Positions 1 to 9,000 of a stretch of 26,070 nucleotides of DNA are shown here, in pieces. Every line of letters starts with the position of its first letter. Within the stretch, counting starts at the first letter, position 1. The DNA is taken from positions 1 to 26,070 of the forward strand of contig CAKQRD010000023.1 of the NCBI GenBank assembly GCA_934271275.1, given 5' to 3'. The position numbers were made by a program, and so were the translations under genes. The notes under the pieces are model-generated. The model ran no database searches. It saw only the letters and a program-made list of their open reading frames with translations, and was not told the origin of the DNA. The stretch comes from an uncultured Clostridia bacterium. Lineage in GTDB: Bacteria; Bacillota; Clostridia; Christensenellales; Borkfalkiaceae.

Positions 1-77
1 AATGAGTCCGGTACAATACCGAACTCAATCTCAAATAATTTAATTAGATTTTTGTCCAAACTTTTGGGTTCACTTCA
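1..77 (+). mobile_element. Right end of an IS3-family (IS150-type) insertion sequence
   Basis: After the transposase stop, bases 53-77 begin TGTCCAAACTTTTGGG and end in CA. This is the layout of an IS150-type right inverted repeat (family knowledge: IR core TGTCCAA-CTTTT-GGG, terminal CA). The element boundary is therefore placed at base 77, only 74 bases beyond the 3' end of the GH5 gene, which is on the opposite strand. The left inverted repeat and the 3-bp target duplication lie outside the window, so the boundary is inferred from one end. Confidence 0.72.
2..43 (+). CDS. IS3-family transposase (OrfB), C-terminal end only
   Basis: Only the last 13 codons and a TAA stop lie inside the window. 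They read MSPVQYRTQSQII, which matches the conserved C-terminus of IS150-subgroup IS3 transposases (family knowledge: the DDE integrase-type OrfB commonly ends in a 'G-MSPVQYR' motif). The reading frame enters from beyond the left edge, so the ATG is an internal Met, not the start. A terminal inverted-repeat-like sequence follows 9 bases after the stop, as expected for this family. Whether the full transposase is intact cannot be judged. Confidence 0.8.
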   Translation: MSPVQYRTQSQII

Positions 78-151
78 TATGCTTCGGCAGTCTTTTTTTA
101 TTTACCTTTTTGTCGGCATTATCGCTCGGTCTTAACTTTCGGCGTTCTCGT

Positions 152-1603
152 TCAGCCCTTCGTTCCCGCGGCAAAGCCGTTAAAGATATTTTCTATCACT
201 CCCTCGGAAAACCACAAGGCAGAGTTGTCGTACTTCACGCCCGAAACGTTTTTCATATCGTCGTAAAGCCCGCTCGCCTTATGGCGATTCAGCAGTCCGA
301 AATACTCTGTACTCCAAGACGTGCTTCTCGAATCGTTATCCCACACGACCGTGCATACTCCGTTCTGCGCGGCAGTTTTGACGAAATAGTAAGCGTGCTT
401 TTCGCGGTAAGTTTCCCGTCCCTTCGCGTTTTTATAAACGCTTCCCCACTCGCTCACTATAACGCCCACGCCCTTTTCGGTATAATTTCTCCCGAACGCT
501 CCGAACATCGCCTTTATCCCCGAAGCGCTGTTTTCGTCGGTTTTCTCGTCCCAAGCGAAATCGCCGCCGAACGCGAAACCGTTCGGAGAATACGCGTGGA
601 TATTCATAATAAGCTTATCCTCCGCCTCGTCGCTCGGCAAAGAGAATTTCGCGACCGCGTTTATCCCCTCGTCGTACGTCATATAACCTATATTTCCGTA
701 CCCGCACACCGATAAAAATCGCTTTTTATTATGTTCCGAGCCTTGCCCGCGAACTATATCGACGTACAGCTTATTGAATTCGTTCAGGTTTTCGATACAT
801 TCCTTATACTCGGCTTTGTTCGTCAGCGGAGACATACTCCAACCGAGCTTCGAGTGGAGCGGTTCGTTAAGATTTTCAAAAATAAGCCGCTCGTCGTAGT
901 CCTTAAACGCCTCCGCAACCTGCTCCCAGACGTTTATCACAAGACTTTTCGTCTTTTCGTAATGCGCGTCGTCCAGATAGTACGCGCCGATATTCGGAGT
1001 GTCCATTATATTTATAATCGCGAACATATCCTCGTGCTTAAAAACGTAGTCCACGACCTCTTTAATCCTGCCGAGCCACTCCGCGCGGATTATTCCGTTA
1101 GTCTCCATATGGTTAGACCAGCTTACGGGAATACGCACGAGTCTGAACCCCTTTTCGTAAACCGCGTCGATGGTTTTCTGCGTAGTCGCGCCGCGGTAAA
1201 TATCCTGCTGATTTCTCACCTCGCAGAACGCCTCGCGGCTCGTAAAGCCAAGCTCGTTTACTATCGCGTTGCCGTATTCGGTGTCGGGATAGCCCGAAAG
1301 GTTATTCTCGAATGCGTTGCCAAGATTCCAGCCGACTCCGAGTTCCTTTACGAAATCGACGGAAGAAAGCGCGGAATAATCCTTTTTCGGCTTGACCGCG
1401 CCGTTTCCGCCATCTCCGCCGCTCTCGTTGCTCCCTCCGCCCGACGAGCCTTCGCCCGAAGAACCGCCTTCACCGTCCGAAGGGCGTTCTATACCGCCGT
1501 CGGGGCGTTCGTTTCCCGAAGAATTTCCGCCACCGCCGCACGCCGAGGAAAAAATCAGCGTGAACGCCAAAAGCAACGTAATTAACAGTTTTTGTATTTT
1601 CAT
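152..1603 (-). CDS. GH5-type glycoside hydrolase lipoprotein (cellulase-like)
   Basis: Predicted extracellular endo-glycanase of clan GH-A, 483 aa. A signal peptide ends in a lipobox (LIFSSAC, followed by GGGG), then comes a flexible Gly/Ser/Glu-rich linker of about 50 residues, then the barrel from about residue 85. GH5 landmarks seen: GWNLGNAFE, RIPVSW, the acid/base in ENLNEP (about residue 248), NIHAYSP, the nucleophile in VSEWGS (about 386) and VVWDND. Oddity: the strand-3 segment reads IINIMDTPN where many GH5 enzymes have NxHH, so the usual active-site His is missing. Start: a GTG lies five codons upstream, but it sits inside the best Shine-Dalgarno (AGGTGA), which is 11 bases before this ATG. 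Last gene of the glycan locus; a stem-loop separates it from the gene before it. Substrate (beta-glucan, xyloglucan or mannan) cannot be told from sequence. Confidence 0.88.
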   Translation of the reverse strand: MKIQKLLITLLLAFTLIFSSACGGGGNSSGNERPDGGIERPSDGEGGSSGEGSSGGGSNESGGDGGNGAVKPKKDYSALSSVDFVKELGVGWNLGNAFENNLSGYPDTEYGNAIVNELGFTSREAFCEVRNQQDIYRGATTQKTIDAVYEKGFRLVRIPVSWSNHMETNGIIRAEWLGRIKEVVDYVFKHEDMFAIINIMDTPNIGAYYLDDAHYEKTKSLVINVWEQVAEAFKDYDERLIFENLNEPLHSKLGWSMSPLTNKAEYKECIENLNEFNKLYVDIVRGQGSEHNKKRFLSVCGYGNIGYMTYDEGINAVAKFSLPSDEAEDKLIMNIHAYSPNGFAFGGDFAWDEKTDENSASGIKAMFGAFGRNYTEKGVGVIVSEWGSVYKNAKGRETYREKHAYYFVKTAAQNGVCTVVWDNDSRSTSWSTEYFGLLNRHKASGLYDDMKNVSGVKYDNSALWFSEGVIENIFNGFAAGTKG

Positions 1604-1620
1604 TTTCTTTAAACTCACCT

Positions 1621-1657
1621 TTTTGCAAAACGGGCGAGCCGTTTTCGGCTCGCCCGT
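1621..1657 (-). terminator. Intercistronic stem-loop (attenuator or weak terminator)
   Basis: A perfect 11-bp GC-rich stem (1630-1640 with 1647-1657, arm ACGGGCGAGCC) with a 6-base loop lies between the 853-aa gene and the GH5 gene. On the minus strand the stem is followed by only a short U run (UUUG), ending just before the GH5 ribosome binding site. It could partly terminate transcription or protect the 3' end of the upstream message, lowering GH5 relative to the surface proteins. The sequence does not show which. Confidence 0.6.
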
Positions 1658-1676
1658 CGAATTGCCGCGCTGTCGT

Positions 1677-4238
1677 TTAGTTTTCGCGTTTTCTCTTTAT
1701 AACGAGGCACGCGCTTATAATAGCCCCGACTACCGCGAAGCCCGCAATGTCTGCGCCGTCTATCGAGCCTTTGCAGCCCTTATCGGTATCCTCGCTCGGA
1801 TTTTCGGGTTCGGGAGGCGTTTCGCCCTTCGTCACGTTGACCGTTATTTCATAAGGTTCGCTTTGGTTGCCCGCCGCGTCTTTCGCGTAAAGCTTTACGT
1901 TATGAGTGCCTTCGTTAAGCTTTCCGTCCGTAACCGCGCCGTCGGACCATTCTACGATGACCTTAACGTCGCCGTCGTTTTTGTCGTAAGCCTTTTCGTC
2001 GCCGAACGAGGGAGCGGCGTCGCCGACCTTGAAATTAAGCGTCATTTCGCCCGAATAGGTAAATTCGGGAGCGGTGGTATCGACAGCCTTCGCCGCGTCC
2101 TTATCGCCGTCCCACTTGACGGAAACGTCCGCTATATCGAAATGCGCCGCGGAAGCCGATTTAATCGCAAAGCCCGCGATTTTGTTGAGGTCTACCTCTT
2201 TGTCGAGCGTTCCCCAGCCCGTACCGTCCGTCACGCCGCCGAATTCGCCTATATCGACGTACAGGGTGTGCCATTCGCCGTCGGAAACGATAAGAGAGGT
2301 TATATCCACGCAATGGTAACCGATATTGTAGCCTTCTGTAACGTAAAGATTGAGAAGCCCGAACTGAACGGGTTTATCGAAGGTATCGGAGGTTCTGTAA
2401 GTTATCGCGACCGTGCCGTTATAATCGGGTTCGGCATACAGCTCGCCGAGCGCGAAATCCGCAACGCCGTTCTCGTATGCCCTCGTCGGATAGCCGTAAG
2501 AGGTAAACTCGGCGGAAACGTAATAGCCCTTGACCTCGTCCTTAGGAGTAACGAGCATTTTCGCTTTATCCTCGTCCGAAGCGGCGTCGTAGTTAGCCTG
2601 CGAAACGAACTTCGCGGAAGCGACCTGCGCCGTCCAGCCGTAGTTCGGTTCGCCGTCTTTTGCGAAAAGCTTTTCGGTAATCGAAAGACCGTACTCGAAA
2701 TTCGTAACCGTTATCGCGACCGAAGCCTTAAGCCCCGCGTATTCTACCGTAATTTCGGTCATTCCCTCTTCGATCATTCCCGCGTAGCAGGTAAAGCCCG
2801 TCACTTCTTCTTCCGTTTCGTCTTTTTTGAGGGCTACGACCTTCATTCCTTCCGCCGCGAATTTTTCGCCCGCCTTATAAGTCGTTTTCGCGGGCTGCTC
2901 GCTTATTCTTATCGAGGTATATTCGGAAGCGACCGTCACTTCGACGTCGCAAGTATAAGCTTCTCCGTTATAAGTCCAGCTGAAAGTCACCTTTTTAGTG
3001 TCTGCCGTAAGCTCGGAGTTTTCGTAAACGTAGCCGTAGCAATCGAGCGTATATCCGTCGCTGAACACGATTTTTACGACCGCGCCCGTCGCGTCGAATT
3101 TTTCGCCGGGGGTGTATTCCGTTTTAACCTCTCCGCCGACCTCTATGCCCGTCACGGTGCGTTTTTCTTCGTAGCTTGCTTTAACGTTTCTGATAACGAC
3201 CGTGCCGCTCGTAAAGCCGAAACCTACCGCGGTAATCGCGTCGGTATCGAAAATCGCGTTTTCCACGGGAGCGGCGTCCTTTGCCCAAACGCTGTAAACC
3301 GCCGCGCCGTACAAATCGGTAAGGTTTACGGTAGCGGTATGCCACTCGCCGTCCGCGGTTATTTCCACGGGTACGACCGAGAAATTATATTCGCCCCATT
3401 CCACGCCGTTTCCGTCGTTCATAAGGCGCAGCTCGAACGCCGTCGCGTCGGTGGTTTTATAATCGAACGTTACCACGCCGTCGTTAAAAAGCGCGCGGGT
3501 AAGCTTTTTCTTGCTTAATTTGGTAAGTCTCGCGGTATATTTGCCGAAAACGTCTTTGCCCGCGCCGTCCTTCGGAACGAGGGTAAGCTCTTTGTTCTCG
3601 GAAACGGTAACGGTTACGTTGCCGCCCTGATTAGCGCCGACGTTCGCAAGCTCTTCTTCCGTGATAAGCTCTATCCCGCCCGCAGGTTCAACGTAGTCGG
3701 GGTTGGGATATTCCACCCATATTCTCTTAAACACGAAGTTCGCGCTCGTACCTATCGCAAACCCCTTGAATTTGGCAAGCTGTTCCGCGGTAAACGCAGA
3801 AAGGTCGAAAGATTTTACCGTATAGTTTTCGGATACGCCTATCGAATCCCCGTCATTTACGTACGCGCCTTCGTTCCAGTAGTTCGCAAAGGTAACTATA
3901 CCGATCTTGCCCCACGAGGTAGTTCCCGTGGTTTTATACTCGTAATAAAGCTTTCCTTCTTTTCTCGCGGCGGAAAGGTCTTGCGGTTCGATAAGCATTA
4001 TCTTACCGTCTGCCCACGCGCCCGTTTCAATAGAAACGACGGACGCGCCGTCCTCTTTTGCAAAAGTCGCGCCGGCAAGCTCTACCCCGTCCTCGCCGCC
4101 GTTAAGAATCTCTACGGTAAGAGTTCTCGGATTCGTCGCCGCGGAATCTTCCGCAAACGCCGCAGAAACCGCGGGGAACGCGAGAGATACGACCGTTATC
4201 AGAGATAACAACGTCAACAACAAATTTTTCTTTTTCAT
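1677..4238 (-). CDS. Large secreted modular surface protein with Ig-like domains and a GCKGS membrane tail
   Basis: 853 aa, no catalytic motif recognised; probably a glycan-binding or scaffold surface protein (inference). Order seen: signal peptide (1-31, ending VSAAFA); N-terminal beta-rich module (about 35-185) ending IWVEYPNPDYVE; second carbohydrate-binding-like sandwich (about 190-358); two bacterial Ig-like domains with the 'Y..GEKF...G' pattern (about 362-440 and 442-512); another sandwich (about 515-712); an Ig/DUF5011-like domain starting DTTAPEF (about 720-803); a Pro/Glu linker; then KGCKGS, a hydrophobic helix and KRKREN. There is no LPXTG. Start: the ATG is preceded by GGAGG at 5-base spacing; an upstream TTG in the same frame overlaps that site and is rejected. 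The N-terminal module is paralogous to that of the 539-aa protein encoded upstream in the locus. The 40-aa peptide gene ends 58 bases before it. Confidence 0.85.
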   Translation of the reverse strand: MKKKNLLLTLLSLITVVSLAFPAVSAAFAEDSAATNPRTLTVEILNGGEDGVELAGATFAKEDGASVVSIETGAWADGKIMLIEPQDLSAARKEGKLYYEYKTTGTTSWGKIGIVTFANYWNEGAYVNDGDSIGVSENYTVKSFDLSAFTAEQLAKFKGFAIGTSANFVFKRIWVEYPNPDYVEPAGGIELITEEELANVGANQGGNVTVTVSENKELTLVPKDGAGKDVFGKYTARLTKLSKKKLTRALFNDGVVTFDYKTTDATAFELRLMNDGNGVEWGEYNFSVVPVEITADGEWHTATVNLTDLYGAAVYSVWAKDAAPVENAIFDTDAITAVGFGFTSGTVVIRNVKASYEEKRTVTGIEVGGEVKTEYTPGEKFDATGAVVKIVFSDGYTLDCYGYVYENSELTADTKKVTFSWTYNGEAYTCDVEVTVASEYTSIRISEQPAKTTYKAGEKFAAEGMKVVALKKDETEEEVTGFTCYAGMIEEGMTEITVEYAGLKASVAITVTNFEYGLSITEKLFAKDGEPNYGWTAQVASAKFVSQANYDAASDEDKAKMLVTPKDEVKGYYVSAEFTSYGYPTRAYENGVADFALGELYAEPDYNGTVAITYRTSDTFDKPVQFGLLNLYVTEGYNIGYHCVDITSLIVSDGEWHTLYVDIGEFGGVTDGTGWGTLDKEVDLNKIAGFAIKSASAAHFDIADVSVKWDGDKDAAKAVDTTAPEFTYSGEMTLNFKVGDAAPSFGDEKAYDKNDGDVKVIVEWSDGAVTDGKLNEGTHNVKLYAKDAAGNQSEPYEITVNVTKGETPPEPENPSEDTDKGCKGSIDGADIAGFAVVGAIISACLVIKRKREN

Positions 4239-4296
4239 ATTTTCCTCCAAAGAATTACGTCTTTAAATTCCGTCTTTTCGCCGTGAATTACGGGGC

Positions 4297-4419
4297 TTAA
4301 AATATATCCGTGCCGTAATCGAAGCCGAGTCCGTTATCCGTTCCCGTTCCGTAAGAAGCCGTTATAACGTCCACCGCGAATTCCGCAATCAACGCTTCGG
4401 GTTTAATATACTTTTTCAT
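4297..4419 (-). CDS. 40-aa small peptide (MKKYIKPE- type)
   Basis: A short ORF between two large surface-protein genes. It begins MKKYIKPEALIAEF, continues with AVDVITASYGTGT and ends in an acidic/aromatic tail (GFDYGTDIF). A consensus AAGGAGG lies 8 bases before the ATG and overlaps the TAA stop of the 539-aa gene, which implies translational coupling; the start-to-stop gap is 13 bases. It has no hydrophobic signal sequence. From general knowledge, short 'MKKY-KP-hydrophobic-acidic' ORFs recur in Clostridia and are uncharacterised; some resemble peptide precursors, but no modification enzyme is visible here. Function unknown. Its perfect ribosome binding site and operon position argue that it is real. 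Confidence 0.75.
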   Translation of the reverse strand: MKKYIKPEALIAEFAVDVITASYGTGTDNGLGFDYGTDIF

Positions 4420-4432
4420 ACGTCGCCCCTCC

Positions 4433-6052
4433 TTACGCCTGATACGCTTCCGCGTACGCTCTCACGATTGCCTTCTGCTCTTCGCCGAGCTGATTATAGC
4501 CCTCGCTTCCCATAAAGGAAGCCGCCATACTCGCAACCGAATTTTCGGCGGTGGTCGCCGAATAGAAATTTTTGGTCGAACCGTCGGAGAAAGTAACGGT
4601 TATATACCCGCGCGCGGCAAAGGTTCTGTTATAGTTTGTTCCTTTTATGCTGAGTATCGCGCCGCGATAAGAAGTTTTTCCGTCCGCAGTGGTCGCCGTG
4701 GTGCTTTTAACTTTCAGAACCGTTTCGTGCGCGACGAAATTTTCAAGCGTAAGCTCCTTGCCGCTTAAAGTATCTTCGGGGAGAATAAGAGTTCCGTATT
4801 CGGTGACGAAATTCCCGATATTCGCGTAATCCTGCGCGGAAAACTCGGTGTCGAAACGAATTCCCGAAACGCTTGCGGTTTCGCCTATTCTGAAATACGC
4901 GCCGTTCGTTCCGAATTCTATCGCCGCGGCGGTTGCGGAATCGGTCGTCGCAACGTCGAACGCGCCGCCCGCGGGATATAAGCCTTCGCCTATCTTCCAG
5001 CCGATAAACAGCTTGCCTGCCGCCGAATATTCGGGGAGAACGTTTTCCGCCGCCACGTCGTATTCAACGCTTGAAAGGCTCTCGATAACGCCGCCGTTCT
5101 CGTCGTAGAACTTTATCTTTTTGGTTTCCGTACCGCTTGAATATATAGTAAGTTCAAGATAATCTATCGTGAAATTCATACTCCACACGCCGAATCTTAT
5201 ATCGCCCGAAAATTCTTTATCGAAAGTATATTCCCACGTTCCCGTTTCGGTTGTAGTCCAAATACCTTTTTCCAAAACCGCAACGCCGCCGATAGATACG
5301 TCTATGCTTTTCCCCGACGAAGGAATGTTCGGCAAAGTATAGGACATCTTTATTTTATCTCCGCTTTTAACGGTATAAGTTGAGGGTATCGTTACAGCAT
5401 ATTGATAAGTTGAATCCTGAACGGAACCGACAGGTTCGGTCACAAGTTTATAAACGCCTTCGGTAGGTGTTTCTTCAACGTAATCGGGGTTAGGATATTC
5501 CACCCAAACTCTTTTAACGTTAAAAGGACTGCTCGTCGCAATCGAAAGTCCCTTAAACACTGCAAGCTGTCCCGTCGTCATCGTAGGCGATAAGTCGTAT
5601 TTTTTTACAACGTAATCGTCTTTACAATTAAGGTTTTCGCCCGTAAGCTTAACGACCTGATTCCAACCGGAAGTAAAATGTATTCCTCTTACGTCAGCCC
5701 ACGTCGTATTTCCCGTAGCTTTTATCTCGAAGCAAATCTGCGCGCCGTCCTTATTCATATCGACGGGGTTTTTCATCGCAATATTAAAGCTACCCCATTC
5801 CGTCGGTACTATCGAGATTACGGTATCTTCACCGTCGGTAACGGCGGATATAGTTCCTTGCTCCGTTCCCGCCGTATTTTTAGAAACGCCAAGTTCTACT
5901 CCGTCTTCGTTGCCGCTAAAAATATCTACGGTAATCGTTCTTTCGTTCGAGGCGTTCGCCGTATCCGCAACAGCCGTCGCAACGGCGGGGACTGCGAGCG
6001 ACACGAACGTTATAGCCGACAATATTATCGGCAAAATGCTCTTCTTTTTCAT
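4433..6052 (-). CDS. Secreted modular protein, paralogue of the 853-aa neighbour's N-terminus
   Basis: 539 aa with a signal peptide (1-29, ending ATAVAD). The N-terminal module (about 36-192) matches the 853-aa protein closely: both have R-T-(L/I)-T-V near the start, NEDGVEL/GEDGVEL, and end R(V/I)WVEYPNPDYVE. Then come a beta-sandwich (about 200-306); a short InlB B-repeat-like unit (KIKFYDENGG...LFIGWKIG...LYPAGGAF, about 311-368); and a C-terminal domain (about 380-539) with FRIGE..SGIRF, EYGTLILPE and ARGYITVTFSDGS, a layout I associate with clostridial surface proteins but cannot name. No sortase motif, membrane tail or SLH repeat is present, so it may be released or held by binding. Start: ATG with AAGGAG 5 bases upstream. 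Lies 27 bases after the large glycosidase gene. Likely a binding partner, not an enzyme (inference). Confidence 0.8.
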   Translation of the reverse strand: MKKKSILPIILSAITFVSLAVPAVATAVADTANASNERTITVDIFSGNEDGVELGVSKNTAGTEQGTISAVTDGEDTVISIVPTEWGSFNIAMKNPVDMNKDGAQICFEIKATGNTTWADVRGIHFTSGWNQVVKLTGENLNCKDDYVVKKYDLSPTMTTGQLAVFKGLSIATSSPFNVKRVWVEYPNPDYVEETPTEGVYKLVTEPVGSVQDSTYQYAVTIPSTYTVKSGDKIKMSYTLPNIPSSGKSIDVSIGGVAVLEKGIWTTTETGTWEYTFDKEFSGDIRFGVWSMNFTIDYLELTIYSSGTETKKIKFYDENGGVIESLSSVEYDVAAENVLPEYSAAGKLFIGWKIGEGLYPAGGAFDVATTDSATAAAIEFGTNGAYFRIGETASVSGIRFDTEFSAQDYANIGNFVTEYGTLILPEDTLSGKELTLENFVAHETVLKVKSTTATTADGKTSYRGAILSIKGTNYNRTFAARGYITVTFSDGSTKNFYSATTAENSVASMAASFMGSEGYNQLGEEQKAIVRAYAEAYQA

Positions 6053-6079
6053 ATTTTCTCCTTAAAACATACGATTTTT

Positions 6080-9000
6080 TTATTTGCTTTTCGATTTCTT
6101 TTTACGAACGATCACTACGCCCGCAACCGCCGCGCCTATCGTTATCACGGCGACGAGTATCGTTATGCCGAGTATAAGCCCGATATTCGAGCCGCCGTCT
6201 ATCGGTTCGTCGCTTGCGTCTTTAACGGCGGTAAGCCTGTAAATATACCTTGCGGCTTCGCCCCTCGTCATCGTTTCGGTCGGGTTGATTTTTTCAAGCT
6301 CTTCTTTACTTACCATTTTCACCGAAACGAGCGCGGCGAGCATCGTTTTTTCTTCTTCGCTCCAAGCGGAAAGGTCTGCGCCTTTCAGCAGCGCGGAATT
6401 TTCGTTCACCTTAACGCCCTTTGCCGTTATCGCCTTATACAGCGCGAAGTACGCGGCTTTATAGTTCAGTTTATCGTAAGCCTTTATCTGCAAGCCGTCC
6501 ACGAGTCCGTATTCGCGCGCGGTTTTGAATTGCTCGTACGCCCAATGATAAGAATTTGCGTCCGCGTACGCTCTATTGCCGCCCGTAAGCCCCGAGGCTT
6601 TTACCACCGCGCCTATAAAGTCGCCGTTCTCGACCTTTTCTTCCGTACGGAACAAGGTCTCCGTTTTTGCGGGCATATAAGCTTTAACCGCTTCTATCGC
6701 TTCTTCGTATTCGCCCGCCGCGTCGCGGTAACTGCCGAAGCTCGGTTTTTCGTCCGAACGCTCCGTTCTCACGACCTCGTAATAAGTGGTTTTATCGTCT
6801 TTTTTCAGCGTGATAACGGTATAGCCGTTTTCGTCTTTTTCTACCGTTGCGGTTCTGTCCTCCGCGCGAACGCCCGAGCTTGTTAATATATACACCTCGA
6901 ATTCGTCGTAGCTCTTCAACACCACCTTGCCGATTATCGGCTGAACGAGTATCGGGGAATTACCGAGCGAGGTTATCGTCGTGCCGTCGGAGGATATTTC
7001 CGCGCCCGAGTTTCTCGATTGCCCCACTGCGGTTATAAGCAGCTTATCCGCTTCCGCAACCGTGGGATTTACTCCGTTCTCCTTCGCGCCGAGCGCGCTG
7101 ACCGTCACCTGCGCGTAAGACGTTTCGATATAAAGCTCCACGTCGTTAAGGCGAACGCTTCTTCCGCCGATATAACCTACCGCGCCCTGCGTGGAAGCGG
7201 TGTTTATTTCAAAGGTTTGAGCGGCTTCGTTCCAGATCATCTCCCCGCCCTCGCCGATAAGCTCCGAGTGGAGAATTTTTTCCAGAATTTCCGCGTCGCT
7301 CTTTGCGGAAGAAATATCGAAGTCTCCGCTTTGGAACAGTAAATTACCGTTTTCGTCCGCGAAATACACGCCCGTCTTGCCCACGACGTAAGTGCCTTCG
7401 GGCAAGCCCATAAGCTGATTTTTATAGTCCGTTGCGTCGTCTACCGTGATAACGCGGTAATATCCGACTTCCGCTTTGGTTATTTCCGCGCGCTGATAAA
7501 GGAGCGACGCGGAAGCTATGGTAGAAAATCTGCCGGGGTGATCCATTATTATAAACGAATTAGTTATCTGATTCGTTCTGTTATCGAGATCCTTGTTCAT
7601 ATAGGTGAACGCCGTAAGACTCCAACCCTGATACGAATATATAGCCGCGGCTATAAGATTGAATTCCACGCTGTGTATGTTAGGCTCTGCTATAAGCGAT
7701 TCGGTCACTATATAAGGAAGCCCCATAACCTTTCTGAACGCCGCCGCGGCAAAGGTGTTGCCGCCTATATCGCCGAGAGTGCTTCCGCCGCTCGGTACCG
7801 AAGTGCCTACCTGATATTCAGTACCCGTGGTCGGGTGCGACTGATAGGTGTGGCGGGCAACATAATCGTAATGCGCGTTAAGGAACAGGTCGGCGCGGTC
7901 GTCCCCCGCGAAGTTAGTGCCGCCTGTTATAGGACACTCTACGCCGAGACCGCCTTCCGCGACGGGCTTTTTAGCCCATTCATACATATCCGAATAGAAT
8001 TTTTTCATAAGCGTATAGAAAAATTCAAACCCGTCCGCGCATCTTTTTGCCGAATACTTTTCGGAAAGAAAATCGCCGTCTATCCTGACCGTGGCGTTTA
8101 CAAGGCTTTCGTTTCTGCTGTCGAAGCCCGTTTTGCCGCTTTCTCTCCAAGCGGCTTTCAACGCTTCCTCGGTCTGCGCCGCGGTAAGCGTACCGTCGGG
8201 GTTATATTTATTCGTCAAAAACTCGGCGTACTTTTGCTGCGCCATAAGCTTATATTTTTCCGACTTGAACTGATACGAAGCGAGGTCGTCGTACATCGTC
8301 ATCAGGTTTGATTCGTTGGTAATTTCGAGTATCGCGAGCGTTCTGTCGTTTGCGAGCGCGGTATTCGTGTGCGGATTCGTCGTGCCTATCACCTTTTTAA
8401 GAAGGGTTTTGGTGGCTTCCTGCAAACGCTCGTCGATATAAATTTCCATCTTGAAGCCCTGCGAAATATCCGCGATTTCCTCTTCCGTAAGCTTGCCTTC
8501 TACGGTATCTTTTGTCGCGAACCGCCCGCCGAGCATAACGAAATCGAGGTAAATACCCTTTTCCTTGCATTTCGCCCACAGATAATTGAATTGTTCGAGC
8601 TGTTCTTCCGAAACGGTTTTGCCGTCTCCGTTATAGCCGAATATGTTCGGATAGTAAAATGATGAATCCCAGTCGAGTACCCTTATAAGGTTATACCCGC
8701 CCGCGGCTATCGAATTTATGAGTATATCCGTTTTTTCGTGACTCTGGAACAGCGAATACGCGTTTATATTCACGCCCCAGAAATTCGCCGTCGTACCGTC
8801 CTCGAACACGAAGTCGTCGCCGTTAGTTTTCACCTTGCCGTGATCTTTGTTATCCAGAAGATACGACACGTCGAGCGGAGTGCCTGTCATCGCTTCGAGA
8901 TCCGCCAAGGTATAAGCGTACCAGTCGGAGGTATCGGGCGAATAGATATTTTCGCGTTCCGCCATAAACATACCCTTTCCGCCGAAATACGCCGCCGTTA

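Noticed and set aside
3..27. TGAGTCCGGTA / TACCGAACTCA hairpin, considered as terminator of the glycan locus.
   Set aside because: It falls inside the C-terminal codons of the IS3 transposase (MSPVQYRT); the coding explanation is stronger and no T run is visible.
1392..3518. A 708-codon plus-strand open frame.
   Set aside because: It lies antisense to the GH5 and 853-aa genes, has no domain, is rich in Arg/Phe/Val as expected from reverse-strand reading of CG-rich codons, and has no ribosome site.
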